A stretch of 64,000 bases of DNA, from positions 137,172,508 to 137,236,507 of the forward strand of contig CM067374.1 in NCBI GenBank assembly GCA_034401795.1, written 5' to 3'. The DNA is from Chaetoderma sp. LZ-2023a (taxonomy: Eukaryota > Mollusca > Caudofoveata > Chaetodermatida > Chaetodermatidae). The translations under genes were made by a program, and so were the position numbers. This document shows positions 49,741 through 60,895 of this stretch, piece by piece. Numbering within the stretch: the stretch's first letter is position 1; each line of letters opens with the position of its first letter. Below the pieces are notes generated by a model that saw nothing but the letters and a program-made list of their open reading frames with translations, had not been told where the DNA came from and ran no database searches.

Positions 49741-51396
49741 TACACCTGTGCAAAAGTTAAGCACCAGCAAAAACAATAGAACGTAGAAACATGATGGTAC
49801 AACTAGGCTGCCATAATTTTTGTCCCCGCGTTAGCTGACATAATTCCAAGTACGAAATGCACATGCATGCATGACTTCACGCTGCTTGATATCCGTGCGT
49901 GGCGGGAAACAGCACACGAGTTCAGTTATGTAAAAGTCCAGTTTGAGGTGTAGAACATTACATACAGATTTAGGCGGCAAGATTAGGAATTTTGTGTTCA
50001 TGACCGTGGTTTATTTGTACAGAGAGAATTAGCTCTTGATTGTGAACCGCTATGGCAAGACGAAGGTTAAGTGATCGTGTGAAATGGCAAATCATAGGCA
50101 TGCATACCACTGGTATGTCATGCAGAGAGATTGGCAGACAACTGAACATTAACCATACTGTAATCAGTCGTTTGATTGCAAAACATGGGCAAACTAACGA
50201 GGTGAAGGTCAGGCCTAGATCTGGAAGACAGAAGAAGACTACTGCCCGTGATGATCGAGCCCTAGTACGCCTTGTTAGGAGATCTCCATTCACCAACAGC
50301 AGAGTGCTCAGCCAGCAATGGGAAACGCGCAATAGAGTGTCAATGTATACGGTCAAAAGGAGACTGTATGCTGCTGGCATGAAAGCTAGGAGACCTGTCA
50401 GACGTCCTCTCCTCACTGCACACCACAAAGAGGAGCGTCTGAGGTGGTGCAACGAAAGAAGACACTGGAACATGAGATCCTGGAGACGGGTACACTGGTC
50501 CGATGAAAGTCGGTTCCTGCTTCATGCCACAGATGGTCGAACTCGTGTATGGAGGTCCAGACGCACGGCGTACGACCAACGTAACATCATGGAAGAAGTT
50601 CCATTTGGTGGAGGTTCCGTTATGATATGGGGGTGCATCTCATTTGATTGTAAGCTGGATCTGTTGACTGTACCTGGAACACTAAATGGACAAAGATATC
50701 AAGATTCCATACTGGATAGAGTTGTGGTCCCTCATTTTGTAAATCATGCACCTGGAACCCACCCTATATTCATGGATGACAACGCCCGACCACATCGTGC
50801 TAGAGCTGTGCATAAATACCTCCGCCAGAATGCCATCGAAACCCTACGATGGCCAGCAAGGAGCCCTGACATGAACCCTATTGAGCATATCTGGGACATT
50901 CTGGGAAACATGGTGAGAAGGGATCCTCCTGTGCAGAACCTACAGGAATTAACAGACGCACTCCATCTTGAATGGCAACGAATACCACAATGGCGTATCA
51001 GTCGGTTGGTGACCAGCATGAGACGTCGTGTCCAGGCCGTCATCCAGGCACAAGGTGGATATACCCGGTATTAATAATGACAGTCTCAAACTCGTGCACA
51101 GATGTTAAACTTCGTTTTCAGACACCATTAATGACAATCTAGCCACGTGTGTCAACTGTAGGGCAATAGTTGCCAGTTGTGTTACCGTAACCATATTCAG
51201 GCCTTGTTTTCAAGTTCAAACAAAAACATAGTGTTTCCCCACCACCATAATCAGCATTCCTCTAGTTGCATTATTACCTCTTGCACTAAGATGGATGGGT
51301 ACATAAATGTTTATGCTATTGGTTTCTTCATAGCACATGAATATACCCTAGCATGTGCGTAAAAATAGGGTGGTGCTTAACTTTTGCACAGGTGTA
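49741..51396 (+). mobile_element. Tc1/mariner transposon copy F (C-type, intact transposase)
   Basis: This is a complete 1,656-bp element. Terminal inverted repeats lie at 49741-49766 and 51371-51396; TA duplications at 49739-49740 and 51397-51398. It has all C-type markers and matches C and H almost base for base. One private difference is GTTGCCAGTTGTG in the trailer near 51170. The right flank begins CTCAGCTACC with TATCTATACCAC, as after C and H. Confidence 0.96.
50052..51074 (+). CDS. Tc1-family DD34E transposase, intact (copy F)
   Basis: This 340-aa protein is the same as the copy C product by eye. D151, D243 and E278 are present, as are the glycine-rich box, the SPDMNPIEHIWD motif and both helix-turn-helix regions. 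It has the C-type linker GRQKK and the one-residue loss in MVRRD. It lies about 310 bp inside the left terminal repeat and is followed by about 320 bp of non-coding trailer. It is potentially functional, but its identity with C and H points to recent duplication rather than selection on each copy. Confidence 0.94.
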   Translation: MARRRLSDRVKWQIIGMHTTGMSCREIGRQLNINHTVISRLIAKHGQTNEVKVRPRSGRQKKTTARDDRALVRLVRRSPFTNSRVLSQQWETRNRVSMYTVKRRLYAAGMKARRPVRRPLLTAHHKEERLRWCNERRHWNMRSWRRVHWSDESRFLLHATDGRTRVWRSRRTAYDQRNIMEEVPFGGGSVMIWGCISFDCKLDLLTVPGTLNGQRYQDSILDRVVVPHFVNHAPGTHPIFMDDNARPHRARAVHKYLRQNAIETLRWPARSPDMNPIEHIWDILGNMVRRDPPVQNLQELTDALHLEWQRIPQWRISRLVTSMRRRVQAVIQAQGGYTRY

Positions 51397-52011
51397 TATA
51401 ACAAAATATACTCAGCTACCAAGTTAGTCATCAGCTGTATCTATACCACAATATATTCAGCTCCCAAGTTAGTCATCAGCTGTAACTATAACAAAATAGA
51501 CTCAGCTCCCATGTTAGTCATCAGCTGTAACTATAACAAAATATACTCAGCTCCCAAGTTAGTCATCAGCTGTAACTATAACAAAATATACTCAGCTACC
51601 AAGTTAGTCATCAGCTGTACCTATAACAAAATATACTCAGCTCCCAAGTTAGTTATCAGCTGTAACTATAACAAAATATACTCAGCTACCAAGTTAGTCA
51701 TCAGCTGTAACTATAACAAAATAAATTCAGCTCCCAAGTTAGTCATCATCTGTAACCATAACAAAATATACTCAGCTCCCAAGTTAGTCATCAGCTGTAA
51801 CTATATGAAAATAAATTCAGCTCCCAAGTTAGTGATCAGCTATAACTATAACAAAATATACTCAGCACCCAAGTTAGTGATCAGCTGTAACTATAACAAA
51901 AGATACTCAGCTCCCAAGTTAGTCATCAGCTGTAACTATAACAAAATATACTCGGCTACCAAGTTAGTCATCAGCTGTAACTATTTCCACTATACTCAGC
52001 AACCAAGTTAG

Positions 52012-53625
52012 TCATCAGCTGTAACTATAACAAAATATACTCAGCTACCAAGTTAGTATCAGCTGTAACTCTAACAAAATATACTCAGCTCCCAAGTTAG
52101 TGATCAGCTGTAACTATAACAAAATATACTCAGCTCCAAAGTTAGTCATCAGCTGTAACTATAACAAAATAAACTCAGCTCCCAAGTTAGTCATCAGCTG
52201 TAACTATAACAAAATAAATTAAGCTCTCAAGTTAGTCATCAGCTGTAACTATACCAAATAAATTAAGCTCCCAAATTAGTCATCAGCTGTAACTATGACA
52301 AAATAAATTAAGCTCCCAAGTTAGTCATCATCTGTAACTATAACAAAATATACTCAGCTCCCAAGTTAGTTATCAGCTGTAACTATAACAAAATATACTC
52401 AGCTACCAAGTTAGTCATCAGCTGTAACTATAACAAAATAAATTCAGCTCCCAAGTTAGTCATCATCTGTAACCATACCAAAATATACTCAGCTCCCAAG
52501 TTAGTCATCAGCTGTAACTATATGAAAATAAATTCAGCTCCCAAGTTAGTGATCAGCTATAACTATAACAAAATATACTCAGCTCCCAAGTTAGTGATCA
52601 GCTGTAACTATAACAAAAGATACTCAGCTCCCAAGTTAGTCATCAGCTGTAACTATAACAAAATATACTCGGCTACCAAGTTAGTCATCAGCTGTAACTA
52701 TTTCCACTATACTCAGCAACCAAGTTAGTCATCAGCTGTAACTATAACAAAATATACTCAGCTACCAAGTTAGTATCAGCTGTAACTCTAACAAAATATA
52801 CTCAGCTCCCAAGTTAGTGATCAGCTGTAACTATAACAAAATATACTCAGCTCCAAAGTTAGTCATCAGCTGTAACTATAACAAAATAAACTCAGCTCCC
52901 AAGTTAGTCATCAGCTGTAACTATAACAAAATAAATTAAGCTCTCAAGTTAGTCATCAGCTGTAACTATACCAAATAAATTAAGCTCCCAAATTAGTCAT
53001 CAGCTGTAACTATGACAAAATAAATTAAGCTCCCAAGTTAGTCATCATCTGTAACTATAACAAAATATACTCAGCTCCCAAGTTAGTCATCAGCTGTAAC
53101 TATAACAAAATATATTCGGCTACTAAGTTAGTCATCAGCTGTAACTATAACAAAATATACTCAGCTCCCAAGTTAGTCATCAGCTGTAACTATAACAAAA
53201 TATACTCAGCTCCCAAGTTAGTGATCAGCTGTAACTATAACAAAATATACTCAGCTCCGAAGTTTGTGATCAGCTGTAACTATAACAAAATATACTCAGC
53301 TACCAAGTTAGTGATCAGCTGTAACTATACCACAATATACTCAGCTCCCAAGTTAGTTATCAGCTGTAACTATAACAAAATATACTCAGCTCCCAAGTTA
53401 GTCATCAGCTGTAACTATATGAAAATAAATTCAGCTCCCAAGTTAGTGATCAGCTATAACTATAACAAAATATACTCAGCTCCCAAGTTAGTGATCAGCT
53501 GTAACTATAACAAAAGATACTCAGCTCCCAAGTTAGTCATCAGCTGTAACTATAACAAAATATACTCGGCTACCAAGTTAGTCATCAGCTGTAACTATTT
53601 CCACTATACTCAGCAACCAAGTTAG
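52012..53625. repeat. 1,614-bp higher-order satellite unit in S7, copy 1
   Basis: The unit runs from just after one TTCCACTATACTCAGC monomer to the end of the second next one. Internal markers GTAACTCTAACAAA, GTAACCATACCAAA, ATATATTCGGCTACTAAG and CTCCGAAGTTTGTG all recur at exactly +1,614 bp. The same TTCCAC monomer at about 52700 divides it into 717-bp and 897-bp parts. Confidence 0.88.
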
Positions 53626-55239
53626 TCATCAGCTGTAACTATAACAAAATATACTCAGCTACCAAGTTAGTATCAGCTGTAACTCTAACAAAATATACTC
53701 AGCTCCCAAGTTAGTGATCAGCTGTAACTATAACAAAATATACTCAGCTCCAAAGTTAGTCATCAGCTGTAACTATAACAAAATAAACTCAGCTCCCAAG
53801 TTAGTCATCAGCTGTAACTATAACAAAATAAATTAAGCTCTCAAGTTAGTCATCAGCTGTAACTATACCAAATAAATTAAGCTCCCAAATTAGTCATCAG
53901 CTGTAACTATGACAAAATAAATTAAGCTCCCAAGTTAGTCATCATCTGTAACTATAACAAAATATACTCAGCTCCCAAGTTAGTTATCAGCTGTAACTAT
54001 AACAAAATATACTCAGCTACCAAGTTAGTCATCAGCTGTAACTATAACAAAATAAATTCAGCTCCCAAGTTAGTCATCATCTGTAACCATACCAAAATAT
54101 ACTCAGCTCCCAAGTTAGTCATCAGCTGTAACTATATGAAAATAAATTCAGCTCCCAAGTTAGTGATCAGCTATAACTATAACAAAATATACTCAGCTCC
54201 CAAGTTAGTGATCAGCTGTAACTATAACAAAAGATACTCAGCTCCCAAGTTAGTCATCAGCTGTAACTATAACAAAATATACTCGGCTACCAAGTTAGTC
54301 ATCAGCTGTAACTATTTCCACTATACTCAGCAACCAAGTTAGTCATCAGCTGTAACTATAACAAAATATACTCAGCTACCAAGTTAGTATCAGCTGTAAC
54401 TCTAACAAAATATACTCAGCTCCCAAGTTAGTGATCAGCTGTAACTATAACAAAATATACTCAGCTCCAAAGTTAGTCATCAGCTGTAACTATAACAAAA
54501 TAAACTCAGCTCCCAAGTTAGTCATCAGCTGTAACTATAACAAAATAAATTAAGCTCTCAAGTTAGTCATCAGCTGTAACTATACCAAATAAATTAAGCT
54601 CCCAAATTAGTCATCAGCTGTAACTATGACAAAATAAATTAAGCTCCCAAGTTAGTCATCATCTGTAACTATAACAAAATATACTCAGCTCCCAAGTTAG
54701 TCATCAGCTGTAACTATAACAAAATATATTCGGCTACTAAGTTAGTCATCAGCTGTAACTATAACAAAATATACTCAGCTCCCAAGTTAGTCATCAGCTG
54801 TAACTATAACAAAATATACTCAGCTCCCAAGTTAGTGATCAGCTGTAACTATAACAAAATATACTCAGCTCCGAAGTTTGTGATCAGCTGTAACTATAAC
54901 AAAATATACTCAGCTACCAAGTTAGTGATCAGCTGTAACTATACCACAATATACTCAGCTCCCAAGTTAGTTATCAGCTGTAACTATAACAAAATATACT
55001 CAGCTCCCAAGTTAGTCATCAGCTGTAACTATATGAAAATAAATTCAGCTCCCAAGTTAGTCATCAGCTATAACTATAACAAAATATACTCAGCTCCCAA
55101 GTTAGTGATCAGCTGTAAATATAACAAAAGATACTCAGCTCCCAAGCTAGTCATCAGCTGTAACTATAACAAAATATACTCGGCTACCAAGTTAGTCATC
55201 AGCTGTAACTATTTCCACTATACTCAGCAACCAAGTTAG
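53626..55239. repeat. 1,614-bp higher-order satellite unit in S7, copy 2
   Basis: This is a near-perfect repeat of copy 1. The visible differences cluster at the end: GTCATCAGCTATAAC (about 55060), GTAAATATAACAAAAG (about 55117) and CAAGCTAGTC (about 55145). The array then changes family at about 55260, marking the exchange edge. Confidence 0.88.
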
Positions 55240-56601
55240 TCATCAGCTGTAACTATAACAAAATATACTCAGCTACCAAGTTAGTCATCAGCTGTAACTA
55301 TAACAAAATATACTCAGCTCCCAAGTTACTCATCAGCTGTAAGTATAACAAAATATACTCAGCTCCCAAGTTAGTCATCAGCTGTAACTATAACAAAATA
55401 TACTCAGCTACCAAGTTAGTCATCAGCTGTAACTATAACAAAATATACTCAGCTCCCAAGTTAGTCATCAGCTGTAACTATAACAAAATATACTCAGCTA
55501 CCAAGTTAGTTATCAGCTGTAACTATAACAAAATATACTCAGCTACCAAGTTAGTCATCAGCTGTAACTATAACAAAATATACTCAGCTCCCAAGTTAGT
55601 GATCAGCTATAACTATAACAAAATATACTCAGCTCCCAAGTTAGTGATCAGCTGTAACTATAACAAAAGATACTCAGCTCCCAAGTTAGTCATCAGCTGT
55701 AACTATAACAAAATATACTCGGCTACCAAGTTAGTCATTAGCTGTAACTATTTCCACTATGCTCAGCAACCAAGTTAGTCATCAGCTGTAACTATAACAA
55801 AATATACTCAGCTACCAAGTTAGTATCAGCTGTAACTATAACAAAATATACTCAGCTCCCAAGTTAGTGATCAGCTGTAACTATAACAAAATATACTCAG
55901 CTCCAAAGTTAGTCATCAGCTGTAACTATAACAAAATATACTCAGCTCCAAAGTTAGTCATCAGCTGTAACTATAACAAAATAAACTCAGCTCCCAAGTT
56001 AGTCATCAGCTGTAACTATAACAAAATAAATTAAGCTCTCAAGTTAGTCATCAGCTGTAACTATACCAAATAAATTAAGTTCCAAGTTAGTCATCAGCTG
56101 TAACTATGACAAAATAAATTAAGCTCCCAAGTTAGTTATCATCTGTAACTATAACAAAATATACTCAGCTCCCAAGTTAGTCATCAGCTGTAACTATAAC
56201 AAAATATACTCGGCTACTAAGTTAGTCATCAGCTGTAACTATAACAAAATATACTCAGCTCCCAAGTTAGTCATCAGCTGTAACTATAACAAAATATACT
56301 CAGCTCCCAAGTTAGTGATCAGCTGTAACTATAACAAAATATACTCAGCTCCGAAGTTAGTGATCAGCTGTAACTATAACAAAATATACTCAGCTACCAA
56401 GTTAGTGATCAGCTGTAACTATACCACAATATACTCAGCTCCCAAGTTAGTTATCAGCTGTAACTATAACAAAATATACTCAGCTCCCAAGTTAGTCATC
56501 AGCTGTAACTATAACAAAATATACTCGGCTACCAAGTTAGTCATCAGCTGTAACTATAACAAAATATACTCAGCTCCCAAGTTAGTCATCAGCTGTAACT
56601 A

Positions 56602-58248
56602 TACACCTGTGCAAAAGTTAAGCACCAGCAAAAACAATAGAACGTAGAAACATGATGGTACAACTAGGCTGCCATACTTTTTGTCCCCGCGTTAGCTGAC
56701 ATAATTCCAAGTACGAAATGCACATGCATGCATGACTTCACGCCGCTTGATGTCCTTGCGTGGCGGGAAACAGCACATGTGTTCAGTTATGTAAAGGTCC
56801 AGTTTGAGGTGTAGAACATTACATACAGATTTAGGCGACAAGATTAGGAATTTTGTGTTCATGACCGTGGTTTATTTGTACAGAGAGAATTAGCTCTTGA
56901 TTGTGAACCGCTATGGCAAGACGAAAGTTAAGTGATCGTGTGAAATGGCAAATCATAGGCATGCATACCACTGGTATGTCATGCAGAGAGATTGGCAGAC
57001 AGCTGAACATTAACCATACTGTAATCAGTCGTTTGATTGCAAAACATGGGCAAACTAACGAGGTAAAGGATAGGCCTAGATCTGGAAGACCAAAGAAGAC
57101 TACTGCCCGTGATGATCGAGCCCTAGTACGCCTTGTTAGGAGATCTCCATTCACCAACAGCAGAGTGCTCAGCCAGCAATGGGAAACGCGCAATAGAGTG
57201 TCAATGTCTACCGTCAAAAGGAGACTGTATGCTGCTGGCATGAAAGCTAGGAGACCTGTCAGACGTCCTCTCCTCACTGCACACCACAAAGAGGAGCGTC
57301 TGAGGTGGTGCAACGAAAGAAGACACTGGAACATGAGATCCTGGAGACGGGTACACTGGTCCGATGAAAGTCGGTTCCTGCTTCATGCCACAGATGGTCG
57401 AACTCGTGTATGGAGGTCCAGACGCATGGCGTACGACCAACGTAACATCATGGAAGAAGTTCCATTTGGTTGAGGTTCCGTTATGATATGGGGGTGCATC
57501 TCATTTGATTGTAAGCTGGATCTGTTGCCTATACCTGGAACACTAAATGGACAAAGATATCAAGATTCCATACTGGATAGAGTTGTGGTCCCTCATTTTG
57601 TAAATCATGCACCTGGAACCCACCCTATATTCATGGATGACAACGCCCGACCACATCGTGCTAGAGCTGTGCATGAATGCCATCGAAACCCTACCATGGC
57701 CAGCAAGGAGCCCTGACATGAACGCTATTGAGCATATCTGGGACATTCTGGGAAACATGGTGAGAAGGAGGGATCCTCCTGTGCAGAACCTACAGGAATT
57801 AACAGACGCACTCCATCTTGAATGGCAACGAATACCACAATGGCGTATCAGTCGGTTGGTGACCAGCATGAGACGTCGTGTCCAGGCCGTCATCCAGGCA
57901 CAAGGTGGATATGGCCGGTATTAATAATGACAGTCTCAAACTCGTGCACAGATGTTAAACTTCGTTTTCAGACACCATTAATGACAATCTAGCCACGTGT
58001 GTCAACTGTAGGGCAATAGTTGTCAGTTGTGTTACCGTAACCATATTCAGGCCTCGTTTTCAAGTTCAAATAAAAACATACAGTGTTTCCTCACCATCAT
58101 AATCAGCATTCCTCTAGTTGCATTATTACCTCTTGCACTAAGATGGATGGGTACATAAATGTTTATGCTATTGCTTTCTTCATAGCACATGAATATACCC
58201 TCGCATGTGCGTAAACATAGGGTGGTGCTTAACTTTTGCACAGGTGTA
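56602..58248 (+). mobile_element. Tc1/mariner transposon copy G (defective B-type with a converted patch)
   Basis: This is a complete 1,647-bp element. Terminal inverted repeats lie at 56602-56627 and 58223-58248; TA duplications at 56600-56601 and 58249-58250. Overall it is B-type, but the trailer has GTGTTACCGTAACC (about 58029-58042), the C-type form, immediately followed by B-type CAGGCCTCG and CATACAGTG. The leader E-box is CACATG instead of CACGTG. Private changes include GTCCTTGCG, ATATGGCCGG and GTAAACATAGGG. Confidence 0.95.
56913..57924 (+). pseudogene. Broken Tc1-family transposase (copy G)
   Basis: The gene carries the shared stop at codon 187 (57471-57473), the shared 14-bp deletion (single GAAT at 57675-57678) and NAIE. 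It has a private R5K change (MARRKLSD). The C-terminus reads GGYGRY. It is non-functional for the same reasons as copies B and D. Confidence 0.95.
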
Positions 58249-59239
58249 TATAACAAAATATACTCGGCTACCAAGTTAGTCAGCAGCTGTAACTATAACA
58301 AAATATACTCAGCTCCCATGTTAGTCATCAGCTGTAACTATAACAAAATATACTCAGCTCCCAAGTTAGTGATCAGCTGTAACTATACCACAATATACTC
58401 AGCTCCCCAGTTAGTTATCAGCTGTAACTATAACAAAATATACTCATCTCCCAAGTTAGTCGTCAGCTGTAACTATATGAAAATAAATTCAGCTCCCAAT
58501 TTAGTGATCAGCTATAACTATAACAAAATATACTCAGCTCCCAAGTTAGTGATCAGCTGTAACTATAACAAAAGATACTCAGCTCCCAAGTTAGTCATCA
58601 GCTGTAACTATAATAAAATATACTCGGCTACCAAGTTAGTCATCAGCTGTAACTATTTCCACTATACTCAGCTACCAAGTTAGTCATCAGCTGCAACTAT
58701 AACAAAATATACTCAGCTACCAAGTTAGTGATCAGCTGTAACTATAACAAAATATACTCATCTCCCAAGTTAGTGATCAGCTGTAACTATAACAAAATAT
58801 ACTCAGCTCCAAAGTTAGTCATCAGCTGTAACTATAACAAAATATACTCGGCTACCAAGTTAGTCATCAGCTGTAACTATAACAAAATATACTCGGCTAC
58901 CAAGTTAGTCATCAGCTGTAACTATAACAAAATATACTCAGCTACCAAGTTAGTCATCAGCTGTATCTATACCACAATATACTCAGCTCCGAAGTTAGTC
59001 ATCAGCTGTAACTATAACAAAATATACTCAGCTCCCAAGTTAGTCATCAGTTGTAACTATAGCAAAATATACTCAGCTCCCAAGTTAGTCATCAGCTGTA
59101 ACTATAACAAAATATACTCAGCTACCAAGTCAGTCATCAGCTGTAACAATAACAAAATAAAGTCAGCTCCCAAGTTAGTCATCAGCTGTAAATATAACAA
59201 AATATACTCAGGTACCAACTTGGTGATCAGCTGTAACTA
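58249..59239. repeat. 45-bp satellite spacer S8 between transposons G and H
   Basis: The spacer is 991 bp, the same length and variant order as S5, with one five-monomer segment. A private change is GTAACTATAGCAAAATATAC near 59055. The conserved spacer length between a B-type and a C-type element supports block duplication. Confidence 0.95.
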
Positions 59240-60895
59240 TACACCTGTGCAAAAGTTAAGCACCAGCAAAAACAATAGAACGTAGAAACATGATGGTACA
59301 ACTAGGCTGCCATAATTTTTGTCCCCGCGTTAGCTGACATAATTCCAAGTACGAAATGCACATGCATGCATGACTTCACGCTGCTTGATATCCGTGCGTG
59401 GCGGGAAACAGCACACGAGTTCAGTTATGTAAAAGTCAAGTTTGAGGTGTAGAACATTACATACAGATTTAGGCGGCAAGATTAGGAATTTTGTGTTCAT
59501 GACCGTGGTTTATTTGTACAGAGAGAATTAGCTCTTGATTGTGAACCGCTATGGCAAGACGAAGGTTAAGTGATCGTGTGAAATGGCAAATCATAGGCAT
59601 GCATACCACTGGTATGTCATGCAGAGAGATTGGCAGACAACTGAACATTAACCATACTGTAATCAGTCGTTTGATTGCAAAACATGGGCAAACTAACGAG
59701 GTGAAGGTCAGGCCTAGATCTGGAAGACAGAAGAAGACTACTGCCCGTGATGATCGAGCCCTAGTACGCCTTGTTAGGAGATCTCCATTCACCAACAGCA
59801 GAGTGCTCAGCCAGCAATGGGAAACGCGCAATAGAGTGTCAATGTATACGGTCAAAAGGAGACTGTATGCTGCTGGCATGAAAGCTAGGAGACCTGTCAG
59901 ACGTCCTCTCCTCACTGCACACCACAAAGAGGAGCGTCTGAGGTGGTGCAACGAAAGAAGACACTGGAACATGAGATCCTGGAGACGGGTACACTGGTCC
60001 GATGAAAGTCGGTTCCTGCTTCATGCCACAGATGGTCGAACTCGTGTATGGAGGTCCAGACGCACGGCGTACGACCAACGTAACATCATGGAAGAAGTTC
60101 CATTTGGTGGAGGTTCCGTTATGATATGGGGGTGCATCTCATTTGATTGTAAGCTGGATCTGTTGACTGTACCTGGAACACTAAATGGACAAAGATATCA
60201 AGATTCCATACTGGATAGAGTTGTGGTCCCTCATTTTGTAAATCATGCACCTGGAACCCACCCTATATTCATGGATGACAACGCCCGACCACATCGTGCT
60301 AGAGCTGTGCATAAATACCTCCGCCAGAATGCCATCGAAACCCTACGATGGCCAGCAAGGAGCCCTGACATGAACCCTATTGAGCATATCTGGGACATTC
60401 TGGGAAACATGGTGAGAAGGGATCCTCCTGTGCAGAACCTACAGGAATTAACAGACGCACTCCATCTTGAATGGCAACGAATACCACAATGGCGTATCAG
60501 TCGGTTGGTGACCAGCATGAGACGTCGTGTCCAGGCCGTCATCCAGGCACAAGGTGGATATACCCGGTATTAATAATGACAGTCTCAAACTCGTGCACAG
60601 ATGTTAAACTTCGTTTTCAGACACCATTAATGACAATCTAGCCACGTGTGTCAACTGTAGGGCAATAGTTGTCAGTTGTGTTACCGTAACCATATTCAGG
60701 CCTTGTTTTCAAGTTCAAACAAAAACATAGTGTTTCCCCACCACCATAATCAGCATTCCTCTAGTTGCATTATTACCTCTTGCACTAAGATGGATGGGTA
60801 CATAAATGTTTATGCTATTGGTTTCTTCATAGCACATGAATATACCCTAGCATGTGCGTAAAAATAGGGTGGTGCTTAACTTTTGCACAGGTGTA
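59240..60895 (+). mobile_element. Tc1/mariner transposon copy H (C-type, intact transposase)
   Basis: This is a complete 1,656-bp element. Terminal inverted repeats lie at 59240-59265 and 60870-60895; TA duplications at 59238-59239 and 60896-60897. It has all C-type markers. The leader has one visible private change (AAAGTCAAGTTTGAGG). Element and following satellite match copy F at +9,499 bp. Confidence 0.96.
59551..60573 (+). CDS. Tc1-family DD34E transposase, intact (copy H)
   Basis: This 340-aa transposase matches copies C and F. It has both DNA-binding helix-turn-helix regions, D151 in WSDESRF, the glycine-rich box, D243 in MDDNARPH and E278 in DMNPIEH. It has the C-type variants GRQKK, MVRRD and ETLRW. 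No stop or frameshift is seen. It could in principle mobilise the defective B-type copies in trans, since all share identical 26-bp termini; this is inference. Confidence 0.94.
   Translation: MARRRLSDRVKWQIIGMHTTGMSCREIGRQLNINHTVISRLIAKHGQTNEVKVRPRSGRQKKTTARDDRALVRLVRRSPFTNSRVLSQQWETRNRVSMYTVKRRLYAAGMKARRPVRRPLLTAHHKEERLRWCNERRHWNMRSWRRVHWSDESRFLLHATDGRTRVWRSRRTAYDQRNIMEEVPFGGGSVMIWGCISFDCKLDLLTVPGTLNGQRYQDSILDRVVVPHFVNHAPGTHPIFMDDNARPHRARAVHKYLRQNAIETLRWPARSPDMNPIEHIWDILGNMVRRDPPVQNLQELTDALHLEWQRIPQWRISRLVTSMRRRVQAVIQAQGGYTRY

Larger units (their letters stand above)
51397..56601. repeat. 45-bp satellite array, block S7 (5.2 kb)
   Basis: About 116 monomers, no gene. It contains two tandem 1,614-bp higher-order copies (52012-53625 and 53626-55239), each made of a shorter (717 bp) and a longer (897 bp) subunit that end in the CTATTTCCACTATACTCAGCAACC monomer region. 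The remainder (55240-56601) resembles the satellite before copies B, D and I but lacks the AAAGTATACTCAG segment found there. Confidence 0.96.
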
